Source of the DNA: Bacilli bacterium
Lineage (GTDB): Bacteria > Bacillota_I > Bacilli_A > RF39 > UBA660
Length of the DNA stretch: 13,716 nt
Direction of reading: 5' to 3'
Assembly (NCBI GenBank): GCA_024683115.1
Contig: JAIKYM010000011.1
Coordinates: 1-13,716 of the forward strand
Shown: in pieces, positions 1 to 7,054 of the stretch
Position numbering within the stretch: the stretch's first letter is position 1
Layout of the letters: each line of letters begins with the position of its first letter
Program-made: the position numbers and the translations under genes
The notes under the pieces: model-generated
The model's input: the letters and a program-made list of their open reading frames with translations, nothing else
Databases searched by the model: none
Told to the model about the DNA's origin: nothing

Positions 1-1
1 T

Positions 2-139
2 GTTAAATCTTTAATCAACTATGGGGTTGATAATATTATTACAAATGATATCCCAATGGTACAAAATGTAGTTAAAAAGTATAAGAATAAGGATAAAACT
101 AATGTATTAATAGATTTTATTATATGTTTATATAAATAA
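2..139 (+). CDS. Probable glycerophosphodiester phosphodiesterase, C-terminal end only
   Basis: The reading frame is open from the left window edge and stops at TAA, giving 45 residues. It contains GVDNIITNDIPMVQNVV, which matches the last beta strand of the GDPD TIM barrel (usual form G-V/A-D-x-I-I-T-D/N-x-P). That strand closes the barrel of enzymes that cleave glycerophosphodiesters to glycerol-3-phosphate and an alcohol. The catalytic residues lie upstream of the window, so activity cannot be judged. The hydrophobic last residues (VLIDFIICLYK) are ordinary for this AT-rich style. The assignment rests on one motif; another TIM-barrel protein is possible but less likely. Confidence 0.7.
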   Translation, partial: VKSLINYGVDNIITNDIPMVQNVVKKYKNKDKTNVLIDFIICLYK

Positions 140-143
140 TAAG

Positions 144-152
144 TGTTATAAT
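144..152 (+). promoter_or_regulatory. Extended -10 promoter for the tRNA gene
   Basis: TG-T-TATAAT is a full extended -10, with TATAAT at 147–152. The expected start is near 159, just 5 nt before the mature tRNA. The matching -35 position (about 124–129, ATGTTT) is weak. The -10 begins right after the GDPD stop codon, so the tRNA can be transcribed independently of that gene. Confidence 0.6.
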
Positions 153-163
153 TTATTTGTCAT

Positions 164-237
164 TGTCCCATGGTCAAGTGGTAAGACGTCTGACTCTGGA
201 TCAGAATTCAAAGGTTCGAATCCTTTTGGGACAACCA
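164..237 (+). tRNA. tRNA-Gln, anticodon CUG
   Basis: It folds as a complete cloverleaf of 74 nt including an encoded CCA. The acceptor TGTCCCA pairs with TGGGACA. The D arm is GTC/GAC with loop AAGTGGTAA. The anticodon stem TCTGA/TCAGA encloses loop CTCTGGA, which gives CTG at positions 34–36. The variable loop is ATTC, and the T arm is AAAGG/CCTTT with TTCGAAT. The weak U1–A72 first pair and the D arm match glutamine tRNAs. The anticodon reads CAG only, yet the glutamine codons in this window are CAA; see findings. Confidence 0.95.
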
Positions 238-279
238 AGTTGATTTTAATTATTGTAAATATATATTATCATTTATCGA

Positions 280-303
280 TATAGCAAATATTTTCTTGCT
301 ATA
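280..303 (+). promoter_or_regulatory. Operator-like inverted repeat over the -35 box
   Basis: TATAGCAA, 8 nt, TTGCTATA is a perfect 8-bp inverted repeat with an 8-nt spacer. Its right arm contains the -35 hexamer (296–301) of the promoter for the small gene at 352. No T-run follows, so it is not a terminator. The position fits a repressor site, but no regulator gene is adjacent, and short dyads arise easily in AT-rich DNA. Confidence 0.35.
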
Positions 304-324
304 AATAACATTATTTGTTATAAT
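296..324 (+). promoter_or_regulatory. Sigma-A-type promoter of the small basic protein gene
   Basis: TTGCTA (296–301), a 17-nt spacer, then TATAAT (319–324). A TG one base upstream of the hexamer makes it an extended -10. The predicted start is near 331, leaving a leader of about 20 nt that carries GGAGG (338–342) before the ATG at 352. Confidence 0.7.
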
Positions 325-351
325 TAATAAGCGAAGTGGAGGGTGTAGCTC

Positions 352-501
352 ATGAGAACTTATAAAAAACATTTACCAGAAGGTGTAAAAAAGACATTTG
401 GTATAATTAAAGGACATAAAGTAAGACTTGTAAGTATTGACGCTTACAACGAAAAGAAGAAAAAAGAACAAGCTAAAAAAGAAGCTAAAGCATCTAAGTA
501 A
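352..501 (+). CDS. Small lysine-rich protein of unknown function (49 aa)
   Basis: An ATG preceded at a good distance by GGAGG (338–342) opens a 49-residue frame ending in TAA. I do not recognise the family. The N-terminal two-thirds (MRTYKKHLPEGVKKTFGIIK, then GHKVRLVSIDAYNEK) looks like a small folded or strand-forming unit. The last 15 or so residues are a Lys/Glu/Ala helix (KKKKEQAKKEAKASK). The protein is strongly basic, with no membrane segment and no cysteine, as in small nucleic-acid- or ribosome-associated proteins, but no function is shown. Its own promoter, ribosome binding site and terminator make it a monocistronic unit and support it as a real gene. Confidence 0.75.
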   Translation: MRTYKKHLPEGVKKTFGIIKGHKVRLVSIDAYNEKKKKEQAKKEAKASK

Positions 502-515
502 TTAGGTGTTTTTTT
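491..515 (+). terminator. Intrinsic terminator overlapping the end of the small gene
   Basis: CATCTAA (491–497), loop GTAA, TTAGGTG (502–508), then seven T. The stem has 7 pairs including one G·U. Its left arm encodes the last residues of the 49-aa protein, and the stop codon lies in the loop. Confidence 0.75.
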
Positions 516-541
516 ATTTACATTAATTGTTTTAATGATAT

Positions 542-570
542 TTGATAAAATTCATAATGAATAGTATAAT
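542..570 (+). promoter_or_regulatory. Promoter of the AMP-ligase gene
   Basis: TTGATA (542–547), a 17-nt spacer, then perfect TATAAT (565–570). The predicted start is near 577. The TTG of the -35 is in frame with the downstream gene and could be mistaken for its start codon, but it lies upstream of the transcription start. Confidence 0.75.
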
Positions 571-595
571 TATATGTATATGGAGTGTGTTGATT

Positions 596-2440
596 ATGGA
601 ACAAGAAACTATAAAAAGAATTAATCAAAAAGAGGCACAATTAACAGAAGAAGAAAAAAAGCAAAGAGACCTTTATTTACAACAATTAGCGAAAGGCGAA
701 ATACAAGGACCACCAGTTGGTTATCCATCTGTAGATAAGCCTTGGTTTAGATATACAGATGTTGAAAAAATGTATTCTTATACTGATAAAAAAACCGTAT
801 ATCAAGAATTGGTTGATGCTAATAAAGATCATCCCGATGAAATAGCTATAGAGTATTTTGGTAGAAAAATTACTTTTGGACAATTATTTAAGTCGATTGA
901 TTATACAGCAAATGCGTTAACTGCAAAGGGAATTAAAAAAGGTGATTACATTTCTATATGTTCAACAGGAACTCCTGAGGTAGTTTACCTATTCTATGCG
1001 TGCTCTAAAATTGGTGCTGTTCCTTATTTCGTTCCGCCATACTTTAGTGCTAAGAATATTCATGATAGATTGAATGAGTGCAATGCTAAATATATGTTTG
1101 TTCTTGATAAATGTTATGACATGATTAAAGATGCTCTTCCTAATACTTCGATTCAAGAGACAATTGCTATACCGTTCTTTAACTCTGCATCTGCTATTCT
1201 TAAGTTTTTAAAGAGAGCTAAGAAAAACAAAAGCTTGACATATTGGTACGATTTTATAAATAATAATTATAATAAAGCGGAAGCACCTACTGTAGATTAT
1301 GAGGAGGGTATGCCTTTAGCTCTTATTAATTCATCTGGTTCAACTGGAGAAGCTAAGTCTATACTTTTAACAAATGATAGTTTTCAAGAATCAATTCATT
1401 CGTATGATGCTTGTAATATAGTTTTAGATAGACAACAAAAATTCTATCAACTAATTCCACCATGGGTGTCTACAGGTTTAAGTACATCTGTTCATTTACC
1501 TTTATCCAAAGGAATCACAATTTTTATGGATCCTAGATTTGATAAAGATATATTTGTAAATAATATTATTAAACATCATATCAATGGTACAGTCGCAACT
1601 GCTACTATGTATGATGGTTTTGTGGAAAAGAAACTTAGAGACAATGTTGATTTATCATTCTTTAATAATGCATTTGAAGGCGGCGAACCATTAAAAAAAG
1701 AAAGAAAAGAAGGTATTGAAAAAGTCCTTTCAGCTCATGGATCAAAAGCTGCATTAAAAATTGGATATGGTCAATGTGAATCTGGTTCAGGAATAACTAC
1801 TCAAACAGATGATTTCTATCGTTCAGATGAATCTATTGGTATTCCTATTCCTGGCGTAATCATTAAAATAGTTGATGAAAACTTTAATGAATTGCCATAT
1901 GGTGAAAAAGGGCAAATTATTGCTAAAACTAAGTGTGCGATGAAAGAATATTTTAAAAATCCAGAAGCTACTAGTAGATATTTTTATTATGATGAAAATG
2001 GTGAAAGATGGAGTTGTACTGGCGATTTAGGTAGTGTTGACTCAGAGGGAATGGTATACATTTATGGTAGAATGAGTGATTTTTCTATGATAAATGGAGA
2101 AAAAGTATATAATTTTGATATCGAGAGGATTGCAATGCAAAATCCAGATGTAATATCTTGTGCATCAATAACATCAAAAGATGAGTATAGTAATGATGTT
2201 ATTTGTCTACATTTAGTACTAGATACTAAAAATCCGTCAGATTATGAAAAAATAATGCGAGATATACAAAAGAGTGTTTATGAGCAACTCGGCAGTCTAA
2301 ATGCAGTTCCATATAGATTCAAGGTTAGAGATACTATACCAGTATCAAAAACAAGTAAACGAGACAATCAATTGATGAGAAGTGAAAACGATGGATTTAC
2401 TGATGTCATTTTTAATCTACAAAACACAATAAAAAGATAA
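596..2440 (+). CDS. AMP-forming acyl/aryl ligase (ANL superfamily), substrate unknown
   Basis: A 614-residue ANL-family adenylating enzyme, predicted to activate a carboxylate with ATP to an acyl-AMP and usually pass it to CoA or a carrier thiol. Motifs in order: P-loop SSGSTGEAKS (246–255, a variant of SSGTTGxPKG); YGQCE (391–395, with the conserved Glu); TGDLG (475–479, with the ribose-binding Asp); GRMSDF with the hinge (491–496); and PVSKTSKRD with the likely catalytic Lys588 near the C-terminus. The N-terminus has a conserved-looking GYPSVDKPW element (about 42–50) that I associate with a group of gut Firmicutes ligases of unknown substrate. I chose ATG 596 because GGAGTG (582–587) precedes it; the in-frame TTG at 542 lies in the -35 box. 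There is no signal peptide. No carrier protein or acyltransferase is adjacent, so context gives no substrate. Confidence 0.88.
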   Translation: MEQETIKRINQKEAQLTEEEKKQRDLYLQQLAKGEIQGPPVGYPSVDKPWFRYTDVEKMYSYTDKKTVYQELVDANKDHPDEIAIEYFGRKITFGQLFKSIDYTANALTAKGIKKGDYISICSTGTPEVVYLFYACSKIGAVPYFVPPYFSAKNIHDRLNECNAKYMFVLDKCYDMIKDALPNTSIQETIAIPFFNSASAILKFLKRAKKNKSLTYWYDFINNNYNKAEAPTVDYEEGMPLALINSSGSTGEAKSILLTNDSFQESIHSYDACNIVLDRQQKFYQLIPPWVSTGLSTSVHLPLSKGITIFMDPRFDKDIFVNNIIKHHINGTVATATMYDGFVEKKLRDNVDLSFFNNAFEGGEPLKKERKEGIEKVLSAHGSKAALKIGYGQCESGSGITTQTDDFYRSDESIGIPIPGVIIKIVDENFNELPYGEKGQIIAKTKCAMKEYFKNPEATSRYFYYDENGERWSCTGDLGSVDSEGMVYIYGRMSDFSMINGEKVYNFDIERIAMQNPDVISCASITSKDEYSNDVICLHLVLDTKNPSDYEKIMRDIQKSVYEQLGSLNAVPYRFKVRDTIPVSKTSKRDNQLMRSENDGFTDVIFNLQNTIKR

Positions 2441-2461
2441 ATGATTATTTATCTTTTTTTT
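2431..2461 (+). terminator. Intrinsic terminator after the AMP ligase
   Basis: AAAAAGATAAAT, loop GATT, ATTTATCTTTTT: a 12-bp AT-rich stem running into T at 2454–2461. It starts within the last codons of the gene. Confidence 0.7.
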
Positions 2462-2497
2462 ATTATATGATATTATCTATAATAGAGGTGAGTTGGA

Positions 2498-4906
2498 ATG
2501 TTGATAACTAATGTTACTGTTGCTACTGTTTTTAGTATAATTATTATTTCCATTTATATTTTCGTATATTTTTCTAAATCTAGATTAAATAATGCAGAAA
2601 ATAAAATATATAAACTTTTACTTATTACAAACTTAATTGTTTGCCTTTTCCAATTAATTGTCGAGAATATCGCATATCATAGCAATAGTTTGCCGATTAT
2701 TCTTACTGATGTCGTAATGAAATTTGATTTAGTATTGTTTATGTTCTTTCTAAATCTAGTACTATTATACATGTTTGTTATTACTAATTATAGGAAATGG
2801 AAATTGTACGCATGTAGTATTCTATTTATTATAGAGTCTATTTTAATTTTTATTTGCCCAGTTGAATTGTTTGCTAATTTTGATACAAATATTTTCTATT
2901 CATTTGGATTATCGGTTAGTGTTACATATATATCAACGATTATTACAACTACTTTAATAATATTTATATCCATATTAAATGTCAAAAAGATTTCTTTTGT
3001 TAAAATTTTTCCAATTATATTATATACAATTTTAGGAACTATATCTGCCATAATTCAAATCAAACATCCTGAAATTGTCGTTACTGCATCTATAGAGACT
3101 GTATTGTGTATAATTATGTATTTTACGATTGAAAATCCTGATATTAAAATGTTAGAGCAAATTGAAGTGGAAAAGGAACGTGCTGAAAAAGCTAATGCTG
3201 CGAAGTCTGATTTTTTATCTTCAATGTCGCATGAAATAAGAACACCATTAAATGCTATTGTAGGATTCTCTGAATGTATTAATCAAGCAACAACACTTGA
3301 AGAAGCTAAAGAAAATGCCAAGGATGTCATGGGAGCATCAGAAACATTACTTGAAATAGTAAATGGTATTCTTGATATTTCTAAAATTGAATCTGGTAAA
3401 ATTGAATTAATTGAAAATGATTATAATCCTCAAAAGATGCTTGATGAAGTTGTTAAATTAGCTAGAGGTAGATTAGCAGATAAACCGCTTGATTTCCAAG
3501 TTAATATTACGCCTGACTTACCTAAAGCTTTATTTGGAGATAAATTTAATATTAAAAAGATATTAATTAATTTCCTAACTAATGCTATTAAATATACTGA
3601 TGAAGGATTTGTTAGATTTGATGTTCAATCAGTTAAAATGAATGGATACGTAAGATTGATATTTATTGTATCTGATTCAGGTAGAGGAATTAAGAAGGAA
3701 GATATTAATAAATTATTTACTAAATTCCAAAGGCTTGATGAGGAAAAGAATCAAACTATTGAGGGGACTGGACTAGGATTAGCTATTACTAAACAATTAA
3801 TAGACATGATGAAGGGGACAGTAGTAGTTGATTCAGTATATGGGGAAGGTTCTAAATTTACATTCTCTGTTGATCAAAAAATATCTGAAGCTATATTAGA
3901 TGATACGACAACTAAATTAGATGTTGTAGTAGATTTAACTGGTAAGAAATTATTAATTGTTGATGATAATAAATTAAATTTAAAAGTAGCTGATAAATTA
4001 TTAAAAGTATATAATCCTAGTGTTACCTTATGTAATTCTGGAGCTGATTGTATAGAATTAATTACAAATGGTAATAAGTATGATTTAATTTTACTTGATG
4101 ATATGATGCCAGGAATGTCTGGTGTTGAAACACTACATAAATTAAAAGAAAATCCATCATTTAATATACCTACAATTGCATTAACTGCTAATGCAATAAA
4201 TGGTATGAAAGAAAAATACTTAGATGCTGGATTCGATGGCTATTTAGCTAAACCAATTGATAAATATGAATTAAATAGCCAATTAGTCAAATTCTTAAAT
4301 AATGGTGCTACATATGATATTCAAGAAGAAAATAATAATAATCAAGTATTACCTACAAATGAAGTTATAGCGGAACAACCTAAAGAAGAAGTTAAGGAAA
4401 TTCAAGAAGAAAGTAATAAAATTACTGACTTCCCACAATTTGTTCCTGATAATACTCCAATTGTAGTTTTACCTGGTAATTCACAAAAACAAGAAGAAAC
4501 AATAGAAGAAAAAGAAGAAAACAACGCTGAAAACAATTCTAACGATGGTAAGATTCTATTAATTGTAGATGATAATAATCTAAATATTAAGGTAGAATCT
4601 AAATTAATTACATCTTTAGGATATAAGGTTGAATCTGCTAACTCTGGTATTGAGGCAATTAATAAAGTTAAAAATAATAAATATGATCTTATATTTATGG
4701 ATATTATGATGCCTATGATGGACGGAGTACAAACCCTACATGAACTTAAAAAAATTGATGGCTTTGATGTTCCTGTAGTAGCATTAACCGCTGATGCAGT
4801 ATTAGGTGCAAAGGAAAGATATCTAAATGAAGGATTCGATTTGTATGTTACTAAACCTGCAAATAAAGATGACTTTGATAAAATAATAAAGAAATATGTA
4901 GATTAA
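2498..4906 (+). CDS. Membrane hybrid histidine kinase with two receiver domains
   Basis: An 802-residue sensor kinase. About seven hydrophobic segments (roughly 5–25, 38–58, 75–96, 100–120, 133–160, 167–187, 192–211) form the N-terminal membrane sensor, similar in layout to 7TM histidine kinases. A short coiled coil follows. The HisKA domain has FLSSMSHEIRTPLNAIVGFS (phospho-His245). The ATPase domain has the N box NFLTNAIKYT (358–367), G1 DSGRGI (393–398) and G2 GTGLGL (423–428). Receiver 1 (about 485–600) has D489/D490, phospho-Asp534, T563 and K585. A low-complexity E/N/Q/K linker (about 601–684) follows. Receiver 2 (about 686–802) has D691/D692, Asp735, T764 and K786. Both receivers look catalytically complete. 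There is no HPt domain and no adjacent response regulator, so the output partner must be elsewhere. GAGGTG (2485–2490) precedes ATG by 7 nt. Confidence 0.93.
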   Translation: MLITNVTVATVFSIIIISIYIFVYFSKSRLNNAENKIYKLLLITNLIVCLFQLIVENIAYHSNSLPIILTDVVMKFDLVLFMFFLNLVLLYMFVITNYRKWKLYACSILFIIESILIFICPVELFANFDTNIFYSFGLSVSVTYISTIITTTLIIFISILNVKKISFVKIFPIILYTILGTISAIIQIKHPEIVVTASIETVLCIIMYFTIENPDIKMLEQIEVEKERAEKANAAKSDFLSSMSHEIRTPLNAIVGFSECINQATTLEEAKENAKDVMGASETLLEIVNGILDISKIESGKIELIENDYNPQKMLDEVVKLARGRLADKPLDFQVNITPDLPKALFGDKFNIKKILINFLTNAIKYTDEGFVRFDVQSVKMNGYVRLIFIVSDSGRGIKKEDINKLFTKFQRLDEEKNQTIEGTGLGLAITKQLIDMMKGTVVVDSVYGEGSKFTFSVDQKISEAILDDTTTKLDVVVDLTGKKLLIVDDNKLNLKVADKLLKVYNPSVTLCNSGADCIELITNGNKYDLILLDDMMPGMSGVETLHKLKENPSFNIPTIALTANAINGMKEKYLDAGFDGYLAKPIDKYELNSQLVKFLNNGATYDIQEENNNNQVLPTNEVIAEQPKEEVKEIQEESNKITDFPQFVPDNTPIVVLPGNSQKQEETIEEKEENNAENNSNDGKILLIVDDNNLNIKVESKLITSLGYKVESANSGIEAINKVKNNKYDLIFMDIMMPMMDGVQTLHELKKIDGFDVPVVALTADAVLGAKERYLNEGFDLYVTKPANKDDFDKIIKKYVD

Positions 4907-4910
4907 TTAA

Positions 4911-4940
4911 GAAAGTCAACGTAAAAACGTTGATTTTTTT
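4911..4940 (+). terminator. Intrinsic terminator after the histidine kinase
   Basis: TCAACGT (4916–4922), loop AAAA, ACGTTGA (4927–4933), then seven T. The stem is perfect and can be extended by the flanking A and T. Its right side also provides the -35 box of the rpsB promoter. Confidence 0.85.
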
Positions 4941-4958
4941 AATTATAAATGGTATATT
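4930..4958 (+). promoter_or_regulatory. Promoter of the rpsB–tsf operon
   Basis: TTGATT (4930–4935), a 17-nt spacer, then TATATT (4953–4958). The predicted start is near 4965, giving a leader of about 112 nt before rpsB. The -35 box sits in the right arm and T-tract of the preceding terminator. Confidence 0.6.
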
Positions 4959-4964
4959 AAATAC

Positions 4965-5060
4965 GGTTTTGTGTAAACCAAATAGGCACACATATTTAGA
5001 GGGCATGCCTAGTGGCCATATTAGGTTGGTGAATGTCTTGAATATGTGGATGAAATAAAC
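4965..5060 (+). ncRNA. Candidate structured leader of rpsB (possible r-protein autoregulatory RNA)
   Basis: The leader can form a 5' hairpin GGTTT/AAACC with loop TGTGT (4965–4979). It can also form a nested domain closed by the perfect helix CACATATT (4989–4996) with AATATGTG (5041–5048). Inside are AGGGCAT (5000–5006) with ATGTCTT (5033–5039, two G·U) and CCTA (5008–5011) with TAGG (5022–5025). Such a fold just before an r-protein operon is typical of autogenous control by the encoded protein. No terminator is visible in it, so any control would act on translation or stability. The folding is by eye, and I do not recognise the RNA family. Confidence 0.5.
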
Positions 5061-5076
5061 GAAAGGAAGTGTTATT

Positions 5077-6021
5077 ATGGCTGTTGTTTCTATGAGTTAT
5101 TTATTAGAAGCAGGTGTTCATTTTGGACATCAAACTAAGAGATGGAATCCTAAGATGAAGGAATACATCTTCAATTCAAGAGATGGTATTTATATTATCG
5201 ACCTTGAAAAAACAGTTAAATGCATTGAATATGCATATACTAAAGTAAAAGAGATTGCTGAAAACGGAGGTTCTTTCTTATTTGTTGGGACTAAAAAACA
5301 AGCTGTTGAAGCATCAAAAGAAGAAGCTGAAAGATCTGAATCTTTCTATGTAACTTCAAGATGGTTAGGTGGTACTTTAACTAACTTCAGAACTATCAGA
5401 AGAAGAGTTAAGAGAATGGAAGAAATCGAAAAAATGCAAGAAGATGGAACATTCGAAGCTCTACCTAAAAAAGAAGTAGAAAATATTAAGAAAGAATACG
5501 AAAAGTTAAATAAGAATTTAGCTGGTATTAGAGCTATGGAAAAATTACCAAACGCTTTAATCATTGTTGATCCAACTAAAGAAATTAACGCAATCAGAGA
5601 AGCTAGAAAGTTAAATATTCCAGTATTTGGTTTAGTTGATACTAACTGTGATCCAGATGCTGTTGATTATGTAATTCCTGGTAATGATGATGCTGTTAGA
5701 TCAGTAAAAGTAGTATTAGGAGTATTAACTAACGCTATTTGTGAAGCTAAGGGATTACCTGTAGTTGATTATGTAACTGAAGATACTAAGGATAAAAAAG
5801 ACTTTAAGACTGAAGCTACTAAAGAAACTAAAAAAGAAGAAAAAGCTACAAAAGAAGTTAAAGTAGAAGAAACTAAGGAAGAAGTAAAAGAAGAAGTTAA
5901 GGAAGATAATGAATTAGCTTCAAAGACTGTTACTGAATTAAGAAACATGGCTAAAGAAGCTGGTGTTAAAGGTTATTCTACTATGAAAAAAGACGAATTA
6001 ATTGAAGTATTAAGTAAATAA
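5077..6021 (+). CDS. rpsB: 30S ribosomal protein S2 with C-terminal Rho_N/SAP-like extension
   Basis: The S2 protein of the small ribosomal subunit, needed for assembly and for S1 and mRNA docking. Signatures: [20 protein letters not shown] (6–25), [12 protein letters not shown], and [20 protein letters not shown] with the final S2 helix to about residue 230. At 314 aa it is longer than the usual 230–260. Residues 232–278 are a Lys/Glu/Thr-rich linker. Residues 279–314 contain [20 protein letters not shown] followed by KKDELIEVL, which looks like the helix-extended-loop-helix of the Rho N-terminal/SAP-type domain. That unit often binds nucleic acid, so the tail may contact RNA, but this is inference. 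AAGGAAG precedes ATG by about 8 nt. It is the first gene of the operon with tsf. Confidence 0.97.
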   Translation: MAVVSMSYLLEAGVHFGHQTKRWNPKMKEYIFNSRDGIYIIDLEKTVKCIEYAYTKVKEIAENGGSFLFVGTKKQAVEASKEEAERSESFYVTSRWLGGTLTNFRTIRRRVKRMEEIEKMQEDGTFEALPKKEVENIKKEYEKLNKNLAGIRAMEKLPNALIIVDPTKEINAIREARKLNIPVFGLVDTNCDPDAVDYVIPGNDDAVRSVKVVLGVLTNAICEAKGLPVVDYVTEDTKDKKDFKTEATKETKKEEKATKEVKVEETKEEVKEEVKEDNELASKTVTELRNMAKEAGVKGYSTMKKDELIEVLSK

Positions 6022-6040
6022 TATAAAAAGGAGTATAAGT

Positions 6041-6916
6041 ATGATAAGTGCAAAAGAAGTAAATGAATTAAGAAATAAAACTGGCGCTGGAATGATGGAT
6101 TGCAAGAAAGCACTAACTGAATGCAATGGAGATATTGAAGCTGCTATTGACTGGTTAAGAGAAAAAGGTATCTCTAAAGCTGCTAAGAAGGCAGATAGAA
6201 TTGCTGCTGAAGGTTTAGCAAATATTTATGTAGATGGTAATAAAGCTTCTATAGTTGAAGTTAACTGCGAAACTGACTTTGTTACTAAAAATCAAGATTT
6301 CGTTGATTTAGTTGATACAATTGGTAATGCTGTATTATCTGCTGACAAAATTGAATCAGTTGAAGATGTATTAGCATTAACTGTAGATGGACAAACTATT
6401 AATGAAATTATTACTGCTAAGACTGCTACAATTGGAGAAAAATTATCTTTAAGAAGAGCAGAATTAGTTATTAAGACTGATTCACAAAACTTCGGTCCAT
6501 ACTTACACATGGGTGGTAAAATTGCTTCTTTAGTTGTTACTGAAGGTGCAAATGAAGAAGTAGCTAAAGATTGTGCTATGCAAGCTGCAGCTATGAGACC
6601 ATCTTATTTAAAAGCTGAAGATGTTCCAGCTGATGTACTTGAAAGAGAAAAAGAAGTACTTAAAGCTCAAGCTATGGAAGAAGGAAAACCTGAAGATATA
6701 GCTGAAAAGATGGTAGTAGGTAGAATTTCTAAATACTACAAAGAAAACTGCTTAGAAGATCAAGAATTCGTTAAGGATTCATCAATGGATATCAAAACAT
6801 ATGTTAAGAACAATGGTGGTTCATTAGTATCTATGGTTAGATATGAAGTTGGTGAAGGTATGGAACATAGATCTGAAAACTTCGCTGAAGAAGTAGCTAA
6901 ACAAATTAATGGATAA
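6041..6916 (+). CDS. tsf: Translation elongation factor Ts
   Basis: The nucleotide exchange factor that releases GDP from EF-Tu. At 291 aa it has the length usual in Bacilli. The N-terminal UBA-like domain carries LRNKTGAGMMDCKKAL (residues 10–25). The TDFV motif that enters EF-Tu is at 78–81 (VNCETDFVTKNQDF). The core and C-terminal dimerisation regions follow without a break. It begins 19 nt after rpsB with AAGGAG (6028–6033) at 7 nt from ATG, and no promoter is seen between the genes, so the two are co-transcribed. It is the last gene of the operon. Confidence 0.98.
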   Translation: MISAKEVNELRNKTGAGMMDCKKALTECNGDIEAAIDWLREKGISKAAKKADRIAAEGLANIYVDGNKASIVEVNCETDFVTKNQDFVDLVDTIGNAVLSADKIESVEDVLALTVDGQTINEIITAKTATIGEKLSLRRAELVIKTDSQNFGPYLHMGGKIASLVVTEGANEEVAKDCAMQAAAMRPSYLKAEDVPADVLEREKEVLKAQAMEEGKPEDIAEKMVVGRISKYYKENCLEDQEFVKDSSMDIKTYVKNNGGSLVSMVRYEVGEGMEHRSENFAEEVAKQING

Positions 6917-6917
6917 T

Positions 6918-6943
6918 AAAGACTCACTTATGTGAGTTTTTTT
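6918..6943 (+). terminator. Intrinsic terminator of rpsB–tsf
   Basis: ACTCAC (6922–6927), loop TTAT, GTGAGT (6932–6937), followed by T to 6943. The stem is perfect and extendable by A/T pairs. Confidence 0.88.
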
Positions 6944-6997
6944 ATTTTGTTTTAATGTATAAATATATAAAATAATATAAATATATATAAAGATGAT

Positions 6998-7024
6998 AAA
7001 AGAGGCTAAAAACGCTTCTTTTTT
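6998..7024. terminator. Second, possibly bidirectional terminator between convergent genes
   Basis: AAAAGAGGC (6998–7006), loop TAAAAAC, GCTTCTTTT (7014–7022), then more T. On the + strand one pair is G·U and six T follow the GCTTC arm. On the − strand one pair is mismatched and a U-rich stretch follows. It lies 31 nt past the stop of the − strand PilB-like gene, where that gene's terminator is expected. The rest of 6944–7054 is featureless AT-rich spacer. Confidence 0.5.
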
Positions 7025-7054
7025 GCGTATAAAAATAGAAGTTATTTCTAACTC

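Noticed and set aside
542..595. In-frame TTG at 542 as start of the AMP ligase
   Set aside because: It lies in the -35 box of a consensus promoter and has no ribosome binding site; ATG 596 has GGAGTG at the right distance.
2478..2483. TATAAT just before the histidine kinase
   Set aside because: Transcription would start about at 2490, inside the ribosome binding site, and the -35 would be a T-run; the kinase promoter is left unassigned.
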